Origin: Rhabdochlamydiaceae bacterium
Lineage (GTDB): Bacteria; Chlamydiota; Chlamydiia; Chlamydiales; Rhabdochlamydiaceae
Assembly: GCA_017994195.1 (NCBI GenBank)
Contig: JAGOLG010000004.1
Location: forward strand, 1 to 35,406
Length of the DNA: 35,406 bases
Direction of reading: 5' to 3'
Shown: in pieces, positions 25,483 to 33,784 of the stretch
Layout of the letters: each line of letters starts with the position of its first letter
Position numbering within the stretch: the stretch's first letter is position 1
Program-made: the position numbers and the translations under genes
The notes under the pieces: generated by a model
The model's database searches: none
Seen by the model: the letters and a program-made list of their open reading frames with translations, nothing else
What the model was told of the DNA's origin: nothing

Positions 25483-26678
25483 TATTGTTTCTTTTTCTCC
25501 CGTTTCTTTTTCTGATTTTCTTCTTCAAGCTTTTCTTCAAGAGTTTCTAGGGTGTCCATAAAGCAAAGTAAAAGGTCTTGGCGATGCCTTTCATCTCTAA
25601 ACATTCTGGGAGCGACTTGCCTCATTGCATCGCGGTATTGGAGATAGATGATGATTTGGGCAATTTTATCGCCCGATATGCCGAGTTGCTGGGAAAGAAG
25701 AAGGGCTTTATCAACGCTGGGATAACGCTCTAGGATGAATTTTACGAAAAGGCGCGCTAGCGCATCAAAGGTGATGCGCGGGGGCAAAACAAGTCCTTGC
25801 CGATCAAAAGAGCTGCTAATTAAATTCATCCGGGAGAGAAAATATCGAAAGATTCCTAAGATAGCCTGCATATTGCGCGTTTCTGCCATCATGCGCTGCA
25901 AATCTTCTCGCGAGATTGAAGGTCCTTTTGCTTTGACGTCAGCGCCGAGAGAATGGAGCATAAAATCGATCACAACTTTCATTTTATCTAGAGGATAATT
26001 TGTTGAAAGCTCTTGGAAGAGCGAGATGGCATCGCGGGGGTTTGCAGTCAGATTTCTGTAGAGGTCTCTAAGAGCTGTCGGCGATCCGAGTCCTTGAGTG
26101 GAGAAGTTGCGGGCTTGGATTCCCATGTTGCGGCCGGCTTTGACTTCTCTCTCGCTTGTGCGGTAAAGTTCGTCTTTGGCCAGCTGCAAGGTTTGCTGCA
26201 TGTCGGCGTCTGCCGTTTCCATGAGAAAGTCAATCGCCTCATCAACAAGAGCTACGTCAACATAGACTTGTTTGAGCTTGCGTAAAATTTCATCGGGCGG
26301 ATCGCCCCTTGAGATACGAGCTTGAAGCGAGAGAAGAGTTCGTGCTTGCAGTTCAGGATTTTTCCGTTCAAAGTTTTCAGCTATTTCTTGGATTTTTTCA
26401 ACGACCTCAACCTCCTCTTCTTCTTCTTTCTCTGTTTGGGTGGTTTGATCAGTTTTTGCTCTTTCTCGCGCCCGTTTTTCCAGCGTTTGAAAGTTACGAG
26501 AGAGAGCCATAGGGTTCCAAGCATTGAGATCGCCCCATTCTTGAAACTCTTCGCGCGCCGATTCTTGGATGATGGAATATTGCAGAAGCTTTTGGGCCTG
26601 GGCTTGCTTGATGGCAGCCTGTTTGGCTGTCGCTTGTTGACTGACGCCCTGGACGCTAGGTACATGTGGATCCGACAT
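25482..26678 (-). CDS. copN: Type III secretion gatekeeper CopN (SctW/YopN-TyeA)
   Basis: A 398-aa plug protein that blocks effector secretion until host contact and is itself secreted. It has a polar N-terminal region rich in Gln/Ala (likely secretion and Scc1-binding part), a Glu-rich linker (TEKEEEEEVEVVEKIQE) and a long all-helical YopN domain (KNPELQARTLLSLQARIS). A fused C-terminal TyeA-like part (ITFDALARLFVKFILERYPS) and a Lys/Glu-rich tail follow. It lies upstream of scc1 with a one-base overlap, and 42 bp downstream of a DUF4143 ATPase gene that separates it from sctV. Confidence 0.92.
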   Translation of the reverse strand: MSDPHVPSVQGVSQQATAKQAAIKQAQAQKLLQYSIIQESAREEFQEWGDLNAWNPMALSRNFQTLEKRARERAKTDQTTQTEKEEEEEVEVVEKIQEIAENFERKNPELQARTLLSLQARISRGDPPDEILRKLKQVYVDVALVDEAIDFLMETADADMQQTLQLAKDELYRTSEREVKAGRNMGIQARNFSTQGLGSPTALRDLYRNLTANPRDAISLFQELSTNYPLDKMKVVIDFMLHSLGADVKAKGPSISREDLQRMMAETRNMQAILGIFRYFLSRMNLISSSFDRQGLVLPPRITFDALARLFVKFILERYPSVDKALLLSQQLGISGDKIAQIIIYLQYRDAMRQVAPRMFRDERHRQDLLLCFMDTLETLEEKLEEENQKKKREKKKQ

Positions 26679-26720
26679 ACCCTTCTCATACCAGAAGAGT
26701 ATTAATGATTAAAATTATTT

Positions 26721-28022
26721 TTATAGTCCAGGAAATCGACGGATCAAATAGAGAGGATAGTTATAGATTTTTCCATCGTGCTTCAAATTCATGGCGGTGG
26801 CTCGCGTCAATTTAGAAGGCGAATACTTTGTATCATAAACAAGGAGACTCTTTTTTTTCTCGCTTGAGCCTGATTTAACTTCTAATGGGAGAATTTCATG
26901 GTCGTTTTCTATTAGAAAATCGACTTCAGCGGTTCCTTCACTTGTCCAGTAATATAAGTTTTTCTGATCGGAAGATATAAGTTCTTGCGCAATATAGTTT
27001 TCTGTCAGAGAGCCTTTAAATTCCGTAAATAAACTATTGCCTTCGAGAATGATTTGTGCAGAGAGATTACTTTGGGCTCCAAGTAGTCCAACATCAAGTA
27101 AAAAGAGCTTGAATGTTTGGGTGTCGGCATATGCAGAGAGTGGAAATCTAGGTGTTTCGATGAGATGGCTTTTATGAATAAGACCGGCATCGGTCAGCCA
27201 CTGAATTGCCTCTTCATAATCTCGGCCGCGTGCGCTTTTACGGATTGCTGCAAAAATGAATTTTTTATTCTCTTTTGCTAATTGACGATGGATTTGTTTC
27301 CAAACGGTTGTTATTTTCATGATCTCGGTTGTAGGTGCATGTTTTGCGAAATCTCTTTCATAGGCGCCTAAAATCTCTAGCTGAATTTCTCTCACAACAC
27401 TGAGGTTGTTATTCTGAGCATAATCTGCAACAGCTTCGGGCATGCCCCCAATGAAGAAGTAGAGTTTTAAAAGCTGAATGAGTTTGTCATGAAGAGGTGA
27501 TGGGAGCGGCTCGCATGTTTGATATTGCTCTAAAAATTCCCGGGTTTTCTCATGGCCTGTTGCTGATAAAAATTCAAAAAAGTTCAGTGGAAAAAGGTGC
27601 AAAAAGTTAACTTTTCCAACAGGAAAGCCTTCATCTTGCGCTGTTTTGACTCCTAAAAGCGAGCCCGCAGCAGCGATGTGGTAATTGCCGGCTTCTTCGC
27701 AGAAGTACTTTAGGCTATTAAGAGCTTTGGGGCACTCTTGAATCTCATCAAAAATGATCAGGGTATTGTGAGGCTGGATGTCTAGCTCTGCGTGAATTCC
27801 AAGAATCTGAATAAGCTGCTTAGGATCTAAGGTTTCCTTAAAATAGCCTTCTAGCTTTTCATCCTTCTCAAAATTGAAGTAAGCCACTTTTTGATAGGCT
27901 GTTTCACCAAATTTCTTTAAGGAAAATGTTTTCCCAACCTGCCTTGCCCCGTTGAGAATGAGGGGCTTACGTCTTGCAGAACTCTTCCACGCCTCTAATG
28001 ATTTAGCAATATCACGCTTCAT
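26721..28022 (-). CDS. AAA ATPase with DUF4143 nuclease-like C-terminus
   Basis: A 433-aa protein of the widespread AAA_14/DUF4143 family. Walker A is GARQVGKT, Walker B is LIIFDEIQECP, and a sensor-like GSLLGV follows. The C-terminal DUF4143 domain includes EVDFLIENDHEILPLEVKSG, a PD-(D/E)XK-like D...E-x-K pattern. Function is unproven; members are common in archaeal, bacterial and mobile regions. I chose the ATG at 28022, where the conserved opening KRDIAKSLEAW begins, over a TTG at 28058. It is inserted between sctV and copN in the same direction, directly downstream of a large palindrome, and is foreign to the usual chlamydial operon. Confidence 0.9.
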   Translation of the reverse strand: MKRDIAKSLEAWKSSARRKPLILNGARQVGKTFSLKKFGETAYQKVAYFNFEKDEKLEGYFKETLDPKQLIQILGIHAELDIQPHNTLIIFDEIQECPKALNSLKYFCEEAGNYHIAAAGSLLGVKTAQDEGFPVGKVNFLHLFPLNFFEFLSATGHEKTREFLEQYQTCEPLPSPLHDKLIQLLKLYFFIGGMPEAVADYAQNNNLSVVREIQLEILGAYERDFAKHAPTTEIMKITTVWKQIHRQLAKENKKFIFAAIRKSARGRDYEEAIQWLTDAGLIHKSHLIETPRFPLSAYADTQTFKLFLLDVGLLGAQSNLSAQIILEGNSLFTEFKGSLTENYIAQELISSDQKNLYYWTSEGTAEVDFLIENDHEILPLEVKSGSSEKKKSLLVYDTKYSPSKLTRATAMNLKHDGKIYNYPLYLIRRFPGL

Positions 28023-28058
28023 ACACTTAAGAATAATCGATTTGAAGCCTAAAATCAA

Positions 28059-28140
28059 CTATTCCCTAGGAAAACGTGTAAGGTCTCCACGTTATTCCAT
28101 GGAAAAACGTGGAGACCTTACACGTTTTCCTAAGGAATAG
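28059..28140. repeat. Large near-perfect palindrome (hairpin) between sctV and the DUF4143 gene
   Basis: Two 35-nt arms (28059-28093 and 28106-28140) are inverted copies with one mismatch. The 12-nt centre is itself mostly self-complementary (TTCCATGGAA), so nearly the whole 82 nt can fold. It begins 4 bp after the sctV stop. No T-run follows on either strand, so it is not a standard intrinsic terminator. It could be an RNA-processing or attenuation structure in the secretion operon, a small palindromic mobile repeat, or the scar of the insertion. Confidence 0.9.
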
Positions 28141-28144
28141 GGGT

Positions 28145-30280
28145 TTAAGAGAGCTGGACTCTTCCGAGGGGTTGGATCCTCATTTCGGGGACGACTTCTT
28201 GGTAGGAGACCACTGGAAGGTCGGGGAATTCTCCTTCGATCAGCTTGCGGACGAAGCGGCGTACATCGATGGCTGTCAGCAACACAGGGGGCTGGCCGCC
28301 TGCAGGAGTCGGGCTGATGGTTGTGCGCATGGCTTGCATGATCATTTGCACTGAGTCGGGATCGAGGGCAAGGTAGGAGCCGGCAGAGGTTTGTTTGATG
28401 GCTCCGCGGACCATATCTTCGATTTCAGGATCGAGAAGATAAACGGCCAGGACCGATTGTCCTTGAGAGTATTTGTAACTGATATATCGTTTGAGGGAGG
28501 AACGGACGTATTCGGTTAAGAGGACAGTGTCTTTTTCGGTTTGGGCCCATTCGCTGAGCGCTTCCAAAATCGTGCGAAGGTCTTTGATCGAGATTTGTTC
28601 TTGAACAAGGCGTCTGAAAATCTCTGTTAGTTTTTGCAAGGGGACAAGGCGGGTGACTTCTTTGACGAGGTCGGGATACGATTTTTCAACGAACTCTAAA
28701 ATAGCGCGGACTTCTTGAATTCCTATAAAGTCGCTTGCATGCATGCGGTAGAAATAAGAGAGGTGCAAAATCATGACTTCTTGAGCTTTCCAAAATTTAA
28801 TGCTGGCTTTTTGGAGTACTTCTTGGTAGCGGGTGTCAACCCAAATAGAGGGCTGTCCGAAGATGGTTTTGGTTTGTGTGAAGGGGAGATTGTATTTACG
28901 GAGGATATCGGGGAGCTCATTGACGAGTAAAAAACCTTCAGGGATTTTACCGCGGACAACAGGAACTTCATTGAGGTAGATGGCGTATTCGTCAGGTTCC
29001 AAGTTGGGAGCATCGGTGCGAACGTGCACGCCGGGGAAGCGAACGCCTAAGTCTTGATAAAGAGCGTGCCTCATTTTAGGGACCATCTCTTCGACAAAGG
29101 TCGATCCTCCGCGATCTTTTTTCAGGAGGACGGACAGGCTTTTCCCGATTTCTAAAATCACGGGAAGAGTCAATGCATAATCATCGGTGCGTCCACGGAC
29201 CATGGTATGTCCTTCGACATCTGCCGGAGCGCCCATGCCGGTGGCCTCTCCCAGCGCTGCTTTAGCAGCTGTTTTTTTCAGCTTGTACCAACGTGATGTA
29301 GCGATACTTCCTAAGAGAACGGCTAAAACAATAAAAATTGTGCGGGGGAACCCTGGAATGAATGACATCAAGAAAAGAACGGCAGAAGCAATCATAATCG
29401 CTTTGGGCTGTCCGAGCAGCTGCGAACTGATTTCTTGACCCAAAGGAGAATCTTTTTTATCGCTTGAAACACGGGTTGTCACGATACCGGCTGTCATCGA
29501 AATGAGTAGAGATGGGATTTGGGAGACGAGTCCCGAACCGATCGATAGCAAGGTGTAGGTTTGGGCCGCTTGTAGCGCTGACATGCCATGCATTGAGACG
29601 CCGATAATGAGTCCCCCGATGATGTTAATGACAGCGATCACGATACCTGCGATCACGTCCCCTTTGACGAACTTCATCGCTCCGTCCATGGCTCCGTAGA
29701 GTTGGCTCTCTTTAGCAAGGGCCAGGCGTAGCTCGCGGGCTTGATTAGAATCGATGATACCGCTGCGCATATCGGCATCGATGCTCATTTGTTTACCGGG
29801 CATCGCATCGAGGGTGAAGCGGGCTGCTACTTCTGCGACCCTCTCGGCTCCTTTTGTCACCACGATGAACTGAACGATTGTAATGATTAAGAAGACGACG
29901 CCGCCGACAACGAAGTTGCCTCCGACTACAAAGTTACCGAAGGTTTGAATAATGTGTCCTGCGTAAGCATAAAGAAGAATTTGCTTGGTCGCTGAAATTT
30001 CAATCCCTAAGCGGAACAAAGTTGTAATGAGGAGCAGGGAGGGGAACATCGACAAGTTCACAGCTTTCGGAATGTAGAGAGCGACCATCATCAATGCAAT
30101 GGAAACCGTCATGTTAATAGCGATCAAGTTATCCAAGAAGCCGGGGCTGACAGGGATGATGATCATCATGATGATGGTGATGACAAAAAAGGCTAAGATG
30201 ACGTCGCTTGATTGGCTGACGACACGCAGCACTTTGTCTCCGCCCAGCACCCTTGACAAGTTTTGTAAGAAATTCTTCAT
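28145..30280 (-). CDS. sctV: Type III secretion export-gate protein SctV (LcrD/FlhA family)
   Basis: The 711-aa protein has the family's usual size. About eight N-terminal membrane helices fill residues ~25-330, with the conserved FHIPEP-region words RFTLDAMPGKQMSIDADM and DGAMKFVKGDVIAGI. A large cytoplasmic C-terminal domain (about 360-711) forms the nonameric ring that receives chaperone-substrate complexes and the gatekeeper. Its start overlaps the sctU stop by 4 bp (ATGA) with GGGAGA upstream, so sctU and sctV are coupled. The CDS ends immediately before the large palindrome. Confidence 0.98.
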   Translation of the reverse strand: MKNFLQNLSRVLGGDKVLRVVSQSSDVILAFFVITIIMMIIIPVSPGFLDNLIAINMTVSIALMMVALYIPKAVNLSMFPSLLLITTLFRLGIEISATKQILLYAYAGHIIQTFGNFVVGGNFVVGGVVFLIITIVQFIVVTKGAERVAEVAARFTLDAMPGKQMSIDADMRSGIIDSNQARELRLALAKESQLYGAMDGAMKFVKGDVIAGIVIAVINIIGGLIIGVSMHGMSALQAAQTYTLLSIGSGLVSQIPSLLISMTAGIVTTRVSSDKKDSPLGQEISSQLLGQPKAIMIASAVLFLMSFIPGFPRTIFIVLAVLLGSIATSRWYKLKKTAAKAALGEATGMGAPADVEGHTMVRGRTDDYALTLPVILEIGKSLSVLLKKDRGGSTFVEEMVPKMRHALYQDLGVRFPGVHVRTDAPNLEPDEYAIYLNEVPVVRGKIPEGFLLVNELPDILRKYNLPFTQTKTIFGQPSIWVDTRYQEVLQKASIKFWKAQEVMILHLSYFYRMHASDFIGIQEVRAILEFVEKSYPDLVKEVTRLVPLQKLTEIFRRLVQEQISIKDLRTILEALSEWAQTEKDTVLLTEYVRSSLKRYISYKYSQGQSVLAVYLLDPEIEDMVRGAIKQTSAGSYLALDPDSVQMIMQAMRTTISPTPAGGQPPVLLTAIDVRRFVRKLIEGEFPDLPVVSYQEVVPEMRIQPLGRVQLS

Positions 30281-31344
30281 TGAAACAATTCTCCCGATTC
30301 CTCTTCTTTAAGACGTTTGAGCCACTGCAGGATCTCTGCCATGGCCTCGTAAGTCTCCTCAGGTATATAATCGCCGATTTTCCCTTTCTGGAAAAGGATT
30401 TGTGCAAGATTGACGTTTCTCATGATCGGAACGCCGGCCTCTTGCCCGAATTTAATGATCTTATCTGCAACAATTCCTTGCCCCATGGTAATGATCTTCG
30501 GTGCAGGCTCTTTTTCTTCATCATATTCGATTGCAACTGCTAAGTGGATGGGGTTGGTGATGATGGCTCTGGCGCGCCTAGCCGAGATGGGTCCTTCTTG
30601 ATAAGCGATCTCATGGGCCGTTTGCCTTCTGCGGCTTTTGACATGCGGATCGCCTTCCGTATCTTTAAATTCCTGCTTAACTTCAAATTTTTCCATTTTC
30701 ATTTCCTTGCCGAAATTATATTTTTGGAAGGCAAGGTCAAACATCGCAATGATAATAAAAAATATTCCAACGCGGATGATCACTTTGATTAGAAAGTCTG
30801 AAAAGACTTGCGCCGCTCCAAGAATCGGTATGCCGGCTGTCGAGATAATTTCAGGGATGCTGTTGTAAACCACTGTATAGATTAAGATCATTGCAACTGA
30901 AATTTTCAAAATCGATTTAAGCAGCTCGATCCATGTTTTGAGCTTAAACATGTTTTTGATGTTCGTCACAGGATTGAGGCGTTTTAAATCAATCTTTAGG
31001 ACTTCACTGGAAAAAACAGGTCCGATCACTAAGAAGGAGACTAATACGCCGATCATTGCCGTCACAACGGCAATCGGAACACTGCTTTCTAAAATCACTT
31101 GAAGGGACTGGGCGAGTATTCCTGCAATCTTTGAAGAGAAATCTCCGGTGCCGCCGATGCTCTGAAATGTTGCCATCATGAACCCGGCCATCTGCTGAAA
31201 GAGATATTTTGTCATAAACAGCGTCGCTGCAATAGAGGTGACGAACGTAAAAGCGGAAGGAAAATCTTGCGACTTGGCAACTTGCCCTTTTTTGCGTGCA
31301 TCACGCAGCTTCTTCGGGGTTGCCTTTTCTGTTTTTTCGGCCAT
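30277..31344 (-). CDS. sctU: Type III secretion switch protein SctU (YscU/FlhB family), NPIH variant
   Basis: A 355-aa protein with four N-terminal membrane helices (about 30-50, 85-110, 140-162, 183-205), a basic cytoplasmic linker (GDPHVKSRRRQ) and the autocleavage domain. The self-cleavage site, normally NPTH, here reads N264-P265-I266-H267. N and P, needed for cleavage, are kept, but Thr is replaced by Ile. The protein controls the order of substrate export. It heads the secretion operon and is preceded by a good promoter candidate. Confidence 0.97.
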   Translation of the reverse strand: MAEKTEKATPKKLRDARKKGQVAKSQDFPSAFTFVTSIAATLFMTKYLFQQMAGFMMATFQSIGGTGDFSSKIAGILAQSLQVILESSVPIAVVTAMIGVLVSFLVIGPVFSSEVLKIDLKRLNPVTNIKNMFKLKTWIELLKSILKISVAMILIYTVVYNSIPEIISTAGIPILGAAQVFSDFLIKVIIRVGIFFIIIAMFDLAFQKYNFGKEMKMEKFEVKQEFKDTEGDPHVKSRRRQTAHEIAYQEGPISARRARAIITNPIHLAVAIEYDEEKEPAPKIITMGQGIVADKIIKFGQEAGVPIMRNVNLAQILFQKGKIGDYIPEETYEAMAEILQWLKRLKEEESGELFQ

Positions 31345-31358
31345 AGATATCGGCCTTA

Positions 31359-31387
31359 CTTATCGCACTTTCAAGAAAACACGTCAA
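31359..31387 (-). promoter_or_regulatory. Candidate promoter of the sctU operon
   Basis: On the minus strand: TTGACG (5 of 6), an exact 17-nt spacer, GATAAG (4 of 6), with the -10 ending 14 bp before the sctU ATG. It falls in the short space behind the preceding unknown gene, so the secretion genes likely have their own start site. Confidence 0.5.
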
Positions 31388-31399
31388 TTGCTGAAATAC

Positions 31400-31714
31400 T
31401 TAGGAAGTTCGTTTCAGTTGAAACGAGAATCGCGAAAGATCTCCGCTCAAAAATACTCGCAGTGCTTTTCCTTCTTCAACCACTTTTAAAACCGACTTGG
31501 ACGTATAGCCTGAAGGAAAAACGGTATACTTTCCTTCTAGAATAGCTTCTGAATTGTGATTGATGGGAAAAGTGCATTCAATGACTTCGGTGATATTAAA
31601 AGGAACTTTAAAAGAAAAACTTGATGCTGTGGTTGTGCATTGCAGTGGAGTTTTGTCAGCTGTTAATCCTTGGAATTGAATAAACCAATTACTTAAATCA
31701 CTTACTTTAATCAT
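31400..31714 (-). CDS. Unknown small protein (104 aa)
   Basis: No family recognised. A textbook Shine-Dalgarno (AGGAG) lies before the ATG and a perfect TATAAT further upstream, so it is very probably expressed. The sequence is soluble and beta-rich, with alternating hydrophobic residues (SFSFKVPFNITEVIECTFPI), without a signal peptide. It ends 55 bp before sctU on the same strand and is divergent from the deiminase-like gene, with only 42 bp between them. A chaperone for that neighbour is conceivable but unproven. Confidence 0.72.
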   Translation of the reverse strand: MIKVSDLSNWFIQFQGLTADKTPLQCTTTASSFSFKVPFNITEVIECTFPINHNSEAILEGKYTVFPSGYTSKSVLKVVEEGKALRVFLSGDLSRFSFQLKRTS

Positions 31715-31732
31715 TAATATCTCCTAAAAATC

Positions 31733-31738
31733 ATTATA
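31733..31738 (-). promoter_or_regulatory. Candidate -10 of the 104-aa gene
   Basis: A perfect TATAAT on the minus strand, 18 bp before the ATG. The -35 is poor (TTAGCA at 19-nt spacing). The AGGAG ribosome-binding site lies between it and the ATG. Confidence 0.4.
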
Positions 31739-31756
31739 TCAATTTTTCTAATAAAA

Positions 31757-33766
31757 ATGCTAATACAAAAATTAAGAGGGTTTGTGGTTAGTATAAATGA
31801 AAATTTAAGCATTTTATCTCGAAGGGTTGAAGTTCTTAAGAAGCAGGGACCTCAACGAAATGAGGCCTTAGAGCAAGTCACAAATGCGATCTATGAATTA
31901 AACACGCAGGTCAGGTCAGAAGAACACTCAATAGAAGAGTGGATTAAAATATATGACACTATTTGTGAATATTCAAAAATAGATTTTACACCTGAGGGCT
32001 ATTATGAAAAATTTAAAAGAATTTTTGTGGGGGCAGTTTACGGTGAACCCAAAGCTCTTGTTCAGTCGATGATCTCTTATACAGAACAAGGAATGGCAGA
32101 GTCGATTGCTCAATATCGTCAGGATGAAGCAAGCCAGGTTGAAAGTGAATGGAAAACCTATTTTTTATCCGGCTCTGCAGATGCTACCAATGTCAGAGAA
32201 GTGATTCTTTCGCGTAGGGCTGATAGGCCGCGTGTTATTTTGTCTTTGCAGGAAGAGGTCGCATTAATCCGCAGAGTAGTTGATCAGCTTCCTAATAAAA
32301 CAGCGGCTATTGAGAATTTTCAAGCTCAGCTTGAGGCGGGGCTATTTTCTCTCCGTAGAGGCATTGCAGCGGCGGAAGCAGAAGGTGTGAAAGAGAAAGG
32401 CGCTCTCCTTTTAGAACCCGGCTCTGCAAGTGCGGCGCCTGAGTCGATCAACAAGTTGCGAATCGGCAGGCTCTATCGATTGATGCATCTTGAGGAGGTT
32501 TATGACAAGGTGGTGAAGGATCCCGGCAATCAAGTCGCTACCAAATTTTTTCCTTCAACCTATGGTTGGTTTATCGGTGCCTTTCAAACCCTTCCGAAGT
32601 TCTCGCTTTTGGAAATCGAAATGCAGAAAATTGCAGGAGAAAATGGAATCAAGGTTGTTGGAGACCGGCGGCTGGACGCAGATTTGATTCCAATGCAGAT
32701 TACGGATCAATATAAGCTTGATGCGATGTTGAATATTGAATCGCTAGCAGGTAGTCACGGGCTCGAAGTCCTGGGTCCTTTTGTGCAAGATATTGTTGAT
32801 TTCAGCTCAAACGGGGAAGTCCGAGTTCCTCGTATGAGGCACCATATGGAAGATTGGGGGACTGATCGAGCCGATTGTACGCAGTGGGTGATGGACTATC
32901 GTAAAGAACGCTCAGAAGAGTGGAGGGAAATTATTGAGGAGGAGCTGGCTGATCCCGAAGCTCTTGGGGCTGTTTTTATGAACGATTTGCCGCTAAAAGC
33001 GATTTCTTTAGCAGACTCTTTAAAGTGTCAGCCGGTGATGAATCTCACCTATAATGAAGGTGGAAATACACTCATTGGCCAAAGAGAAAATAATCCGTAT
33101 GTGATCATCGGATTAGATTCTTATGCTGTTTCAAAAAAGCTGATGGAAAAAGATTTAGGTCGCGAGGTGTCTGATGAGGAGATGCGTCTTGCTTTTGCTA
33201 TTGACTATGGGGTTCTAAAAGAGAATGTCTTTTTTGTGGAGCAGCCGGGCGATTTCCATCTAGATATGAGCATGTCAATTGTGGGTGAAAATACCATCCT
33301 GCTCAATGACTCTGTACAAGCTTATGAGATGTTTGCAGATGAGCAGCAAAAATGGAAGAAAGAGTTTCTGAATGACAATCCAGATTATTCTAGAATATTA
33401 GAAGGAAAGATTGAACAAACTAGAAACGAGAGTATTGTTCGTAAAAGAATGGAAGACATTACAGCATCTCAGCTTGAAAGACTGGGTTTCAAAGTGATTC
33501 GGGTGCCAGGTAAATTTAACTATATCAATAGAGTTCCTGCGATGAATCTCTTTAATATGGTTACTGCGCGGACTCCCACTGGAGAGAATATTGTTGTAAT
33601 GTTGGGATGTGTGAATCAAAAATACCAAGAGATGTTTACTGAGGTAATAAAGACTCATTGCGATCAAAAAATCGATCGATTGCATTTTCTTGATCTTGAA
33701 TCTTCGCAAGAATCCCTTACGAGGTTTGGCGGCATTTCATGCCGTACAAAGACGATTCCATATTAG
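31757..33766 (+). CDS. Large protein with C-terminal guanidine-modifying (deiminase-like) domain
   Basis: A 669-aa protein without signal peptide. Residues ~1-330 are helical and unrecognised. The C-terminal half carries, in order, the marks of the guanidine-modifying enzyme superfamily (arginine, agmatine and peptidylarginine deiminases, amidinotransferases). These are an acidic MEDWGTD (E365, D366), YNEGGN (E434, N437), DFHLDM (H501, D503; compare HLDT of arginine deiminase) and GGISCRTKTIP (C662) seven residues from the end. The full Asp/Glu-His-Cys set suggests an active enzyme on an arginine or other guanidine group. Its place beside the type III genes, the N-terminal extension and the divergent small gene make a secreted protein-arginine-modifying effector a reasonable guess. 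Free-arginine use is also possible. No Shine-Dalgarno is visible. Confidence 0.78.
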   Translation: MLIQKLRGFVVSINENLSILSRRVEVLKKQGPQRNEALEQVTNAIYELNTQVRSEEHSIEEWIKIYDTICEYSKIDFTPEGYYEKFKRIFVGAVYGEPKALVQSMISYTEQGMAESIAQYRQDEASQVESEWKTYFLSGSADATNVREVILSRRADRPRVILSLQEEVALIRRVVDQLPNKTAAIENFQAQLEAGLFSLRRGIAAAEAEGVKEKGALLLEPGSASAAPESINKLRIGRLYRLMHLEEVYDKVVKDPGNQVATKFFPSTYGWFIGAFQTLPKFSLLEIEMQKIAGENGIKVVGDRRLDADLIPMQITDQYKLDAMLNIESLAGSHGLEVLGPFVQDIVDFSSNGEVRVPRMRHHMEDWGTDRADCTQWVMDYRKERSEEWREIIEEELADPEALGAVFMNDLPLKAISLADSLKCQPVMNLTYNEGGNTLIGQRENNPYVIIGLDSYAVSKKLMEKDLGREVSDEEMRLAFAIDYGVLKENVFFVEQPGDFHLDMSMSIVGENTILLNDSVQAYEMFADEQQKWKKEFLNDNPDYSRILEGKIEQTRNESIVRKRMEDITASQLERLGFKVIRVPGKFNYINRVPAMNLFNMVTARTPTGENIVVMLGCVNQKYQEMFTEVIKTHCDQKIDRLHFLDLESSQESLTRFGGISCRTKTIPY

Positions 33767-33784
33767 ACAATAGGTCTACTGTTT

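Noticed and set aside
26309-26705. Plus-strand hydrophobic reading frames opposite copN
   Set aside because: They are antisense to a well-recognised gene and come from its Glu/Lys-rich codons read backwards.
28059-28140. The large palindrome as a Rho-independent terminator of sctV
   Set aside because: Neither side of the stem is followed by a run of T on the relevant strand, and the stem is far longer than usual terminators.
30129-30407. His/Asp-rich minus-strand frame over the sctV-sctU junction
   Set aside because: It is an out-of-frame shadow of the first membrane helix of sctV (repeated ATG/ATC codons).
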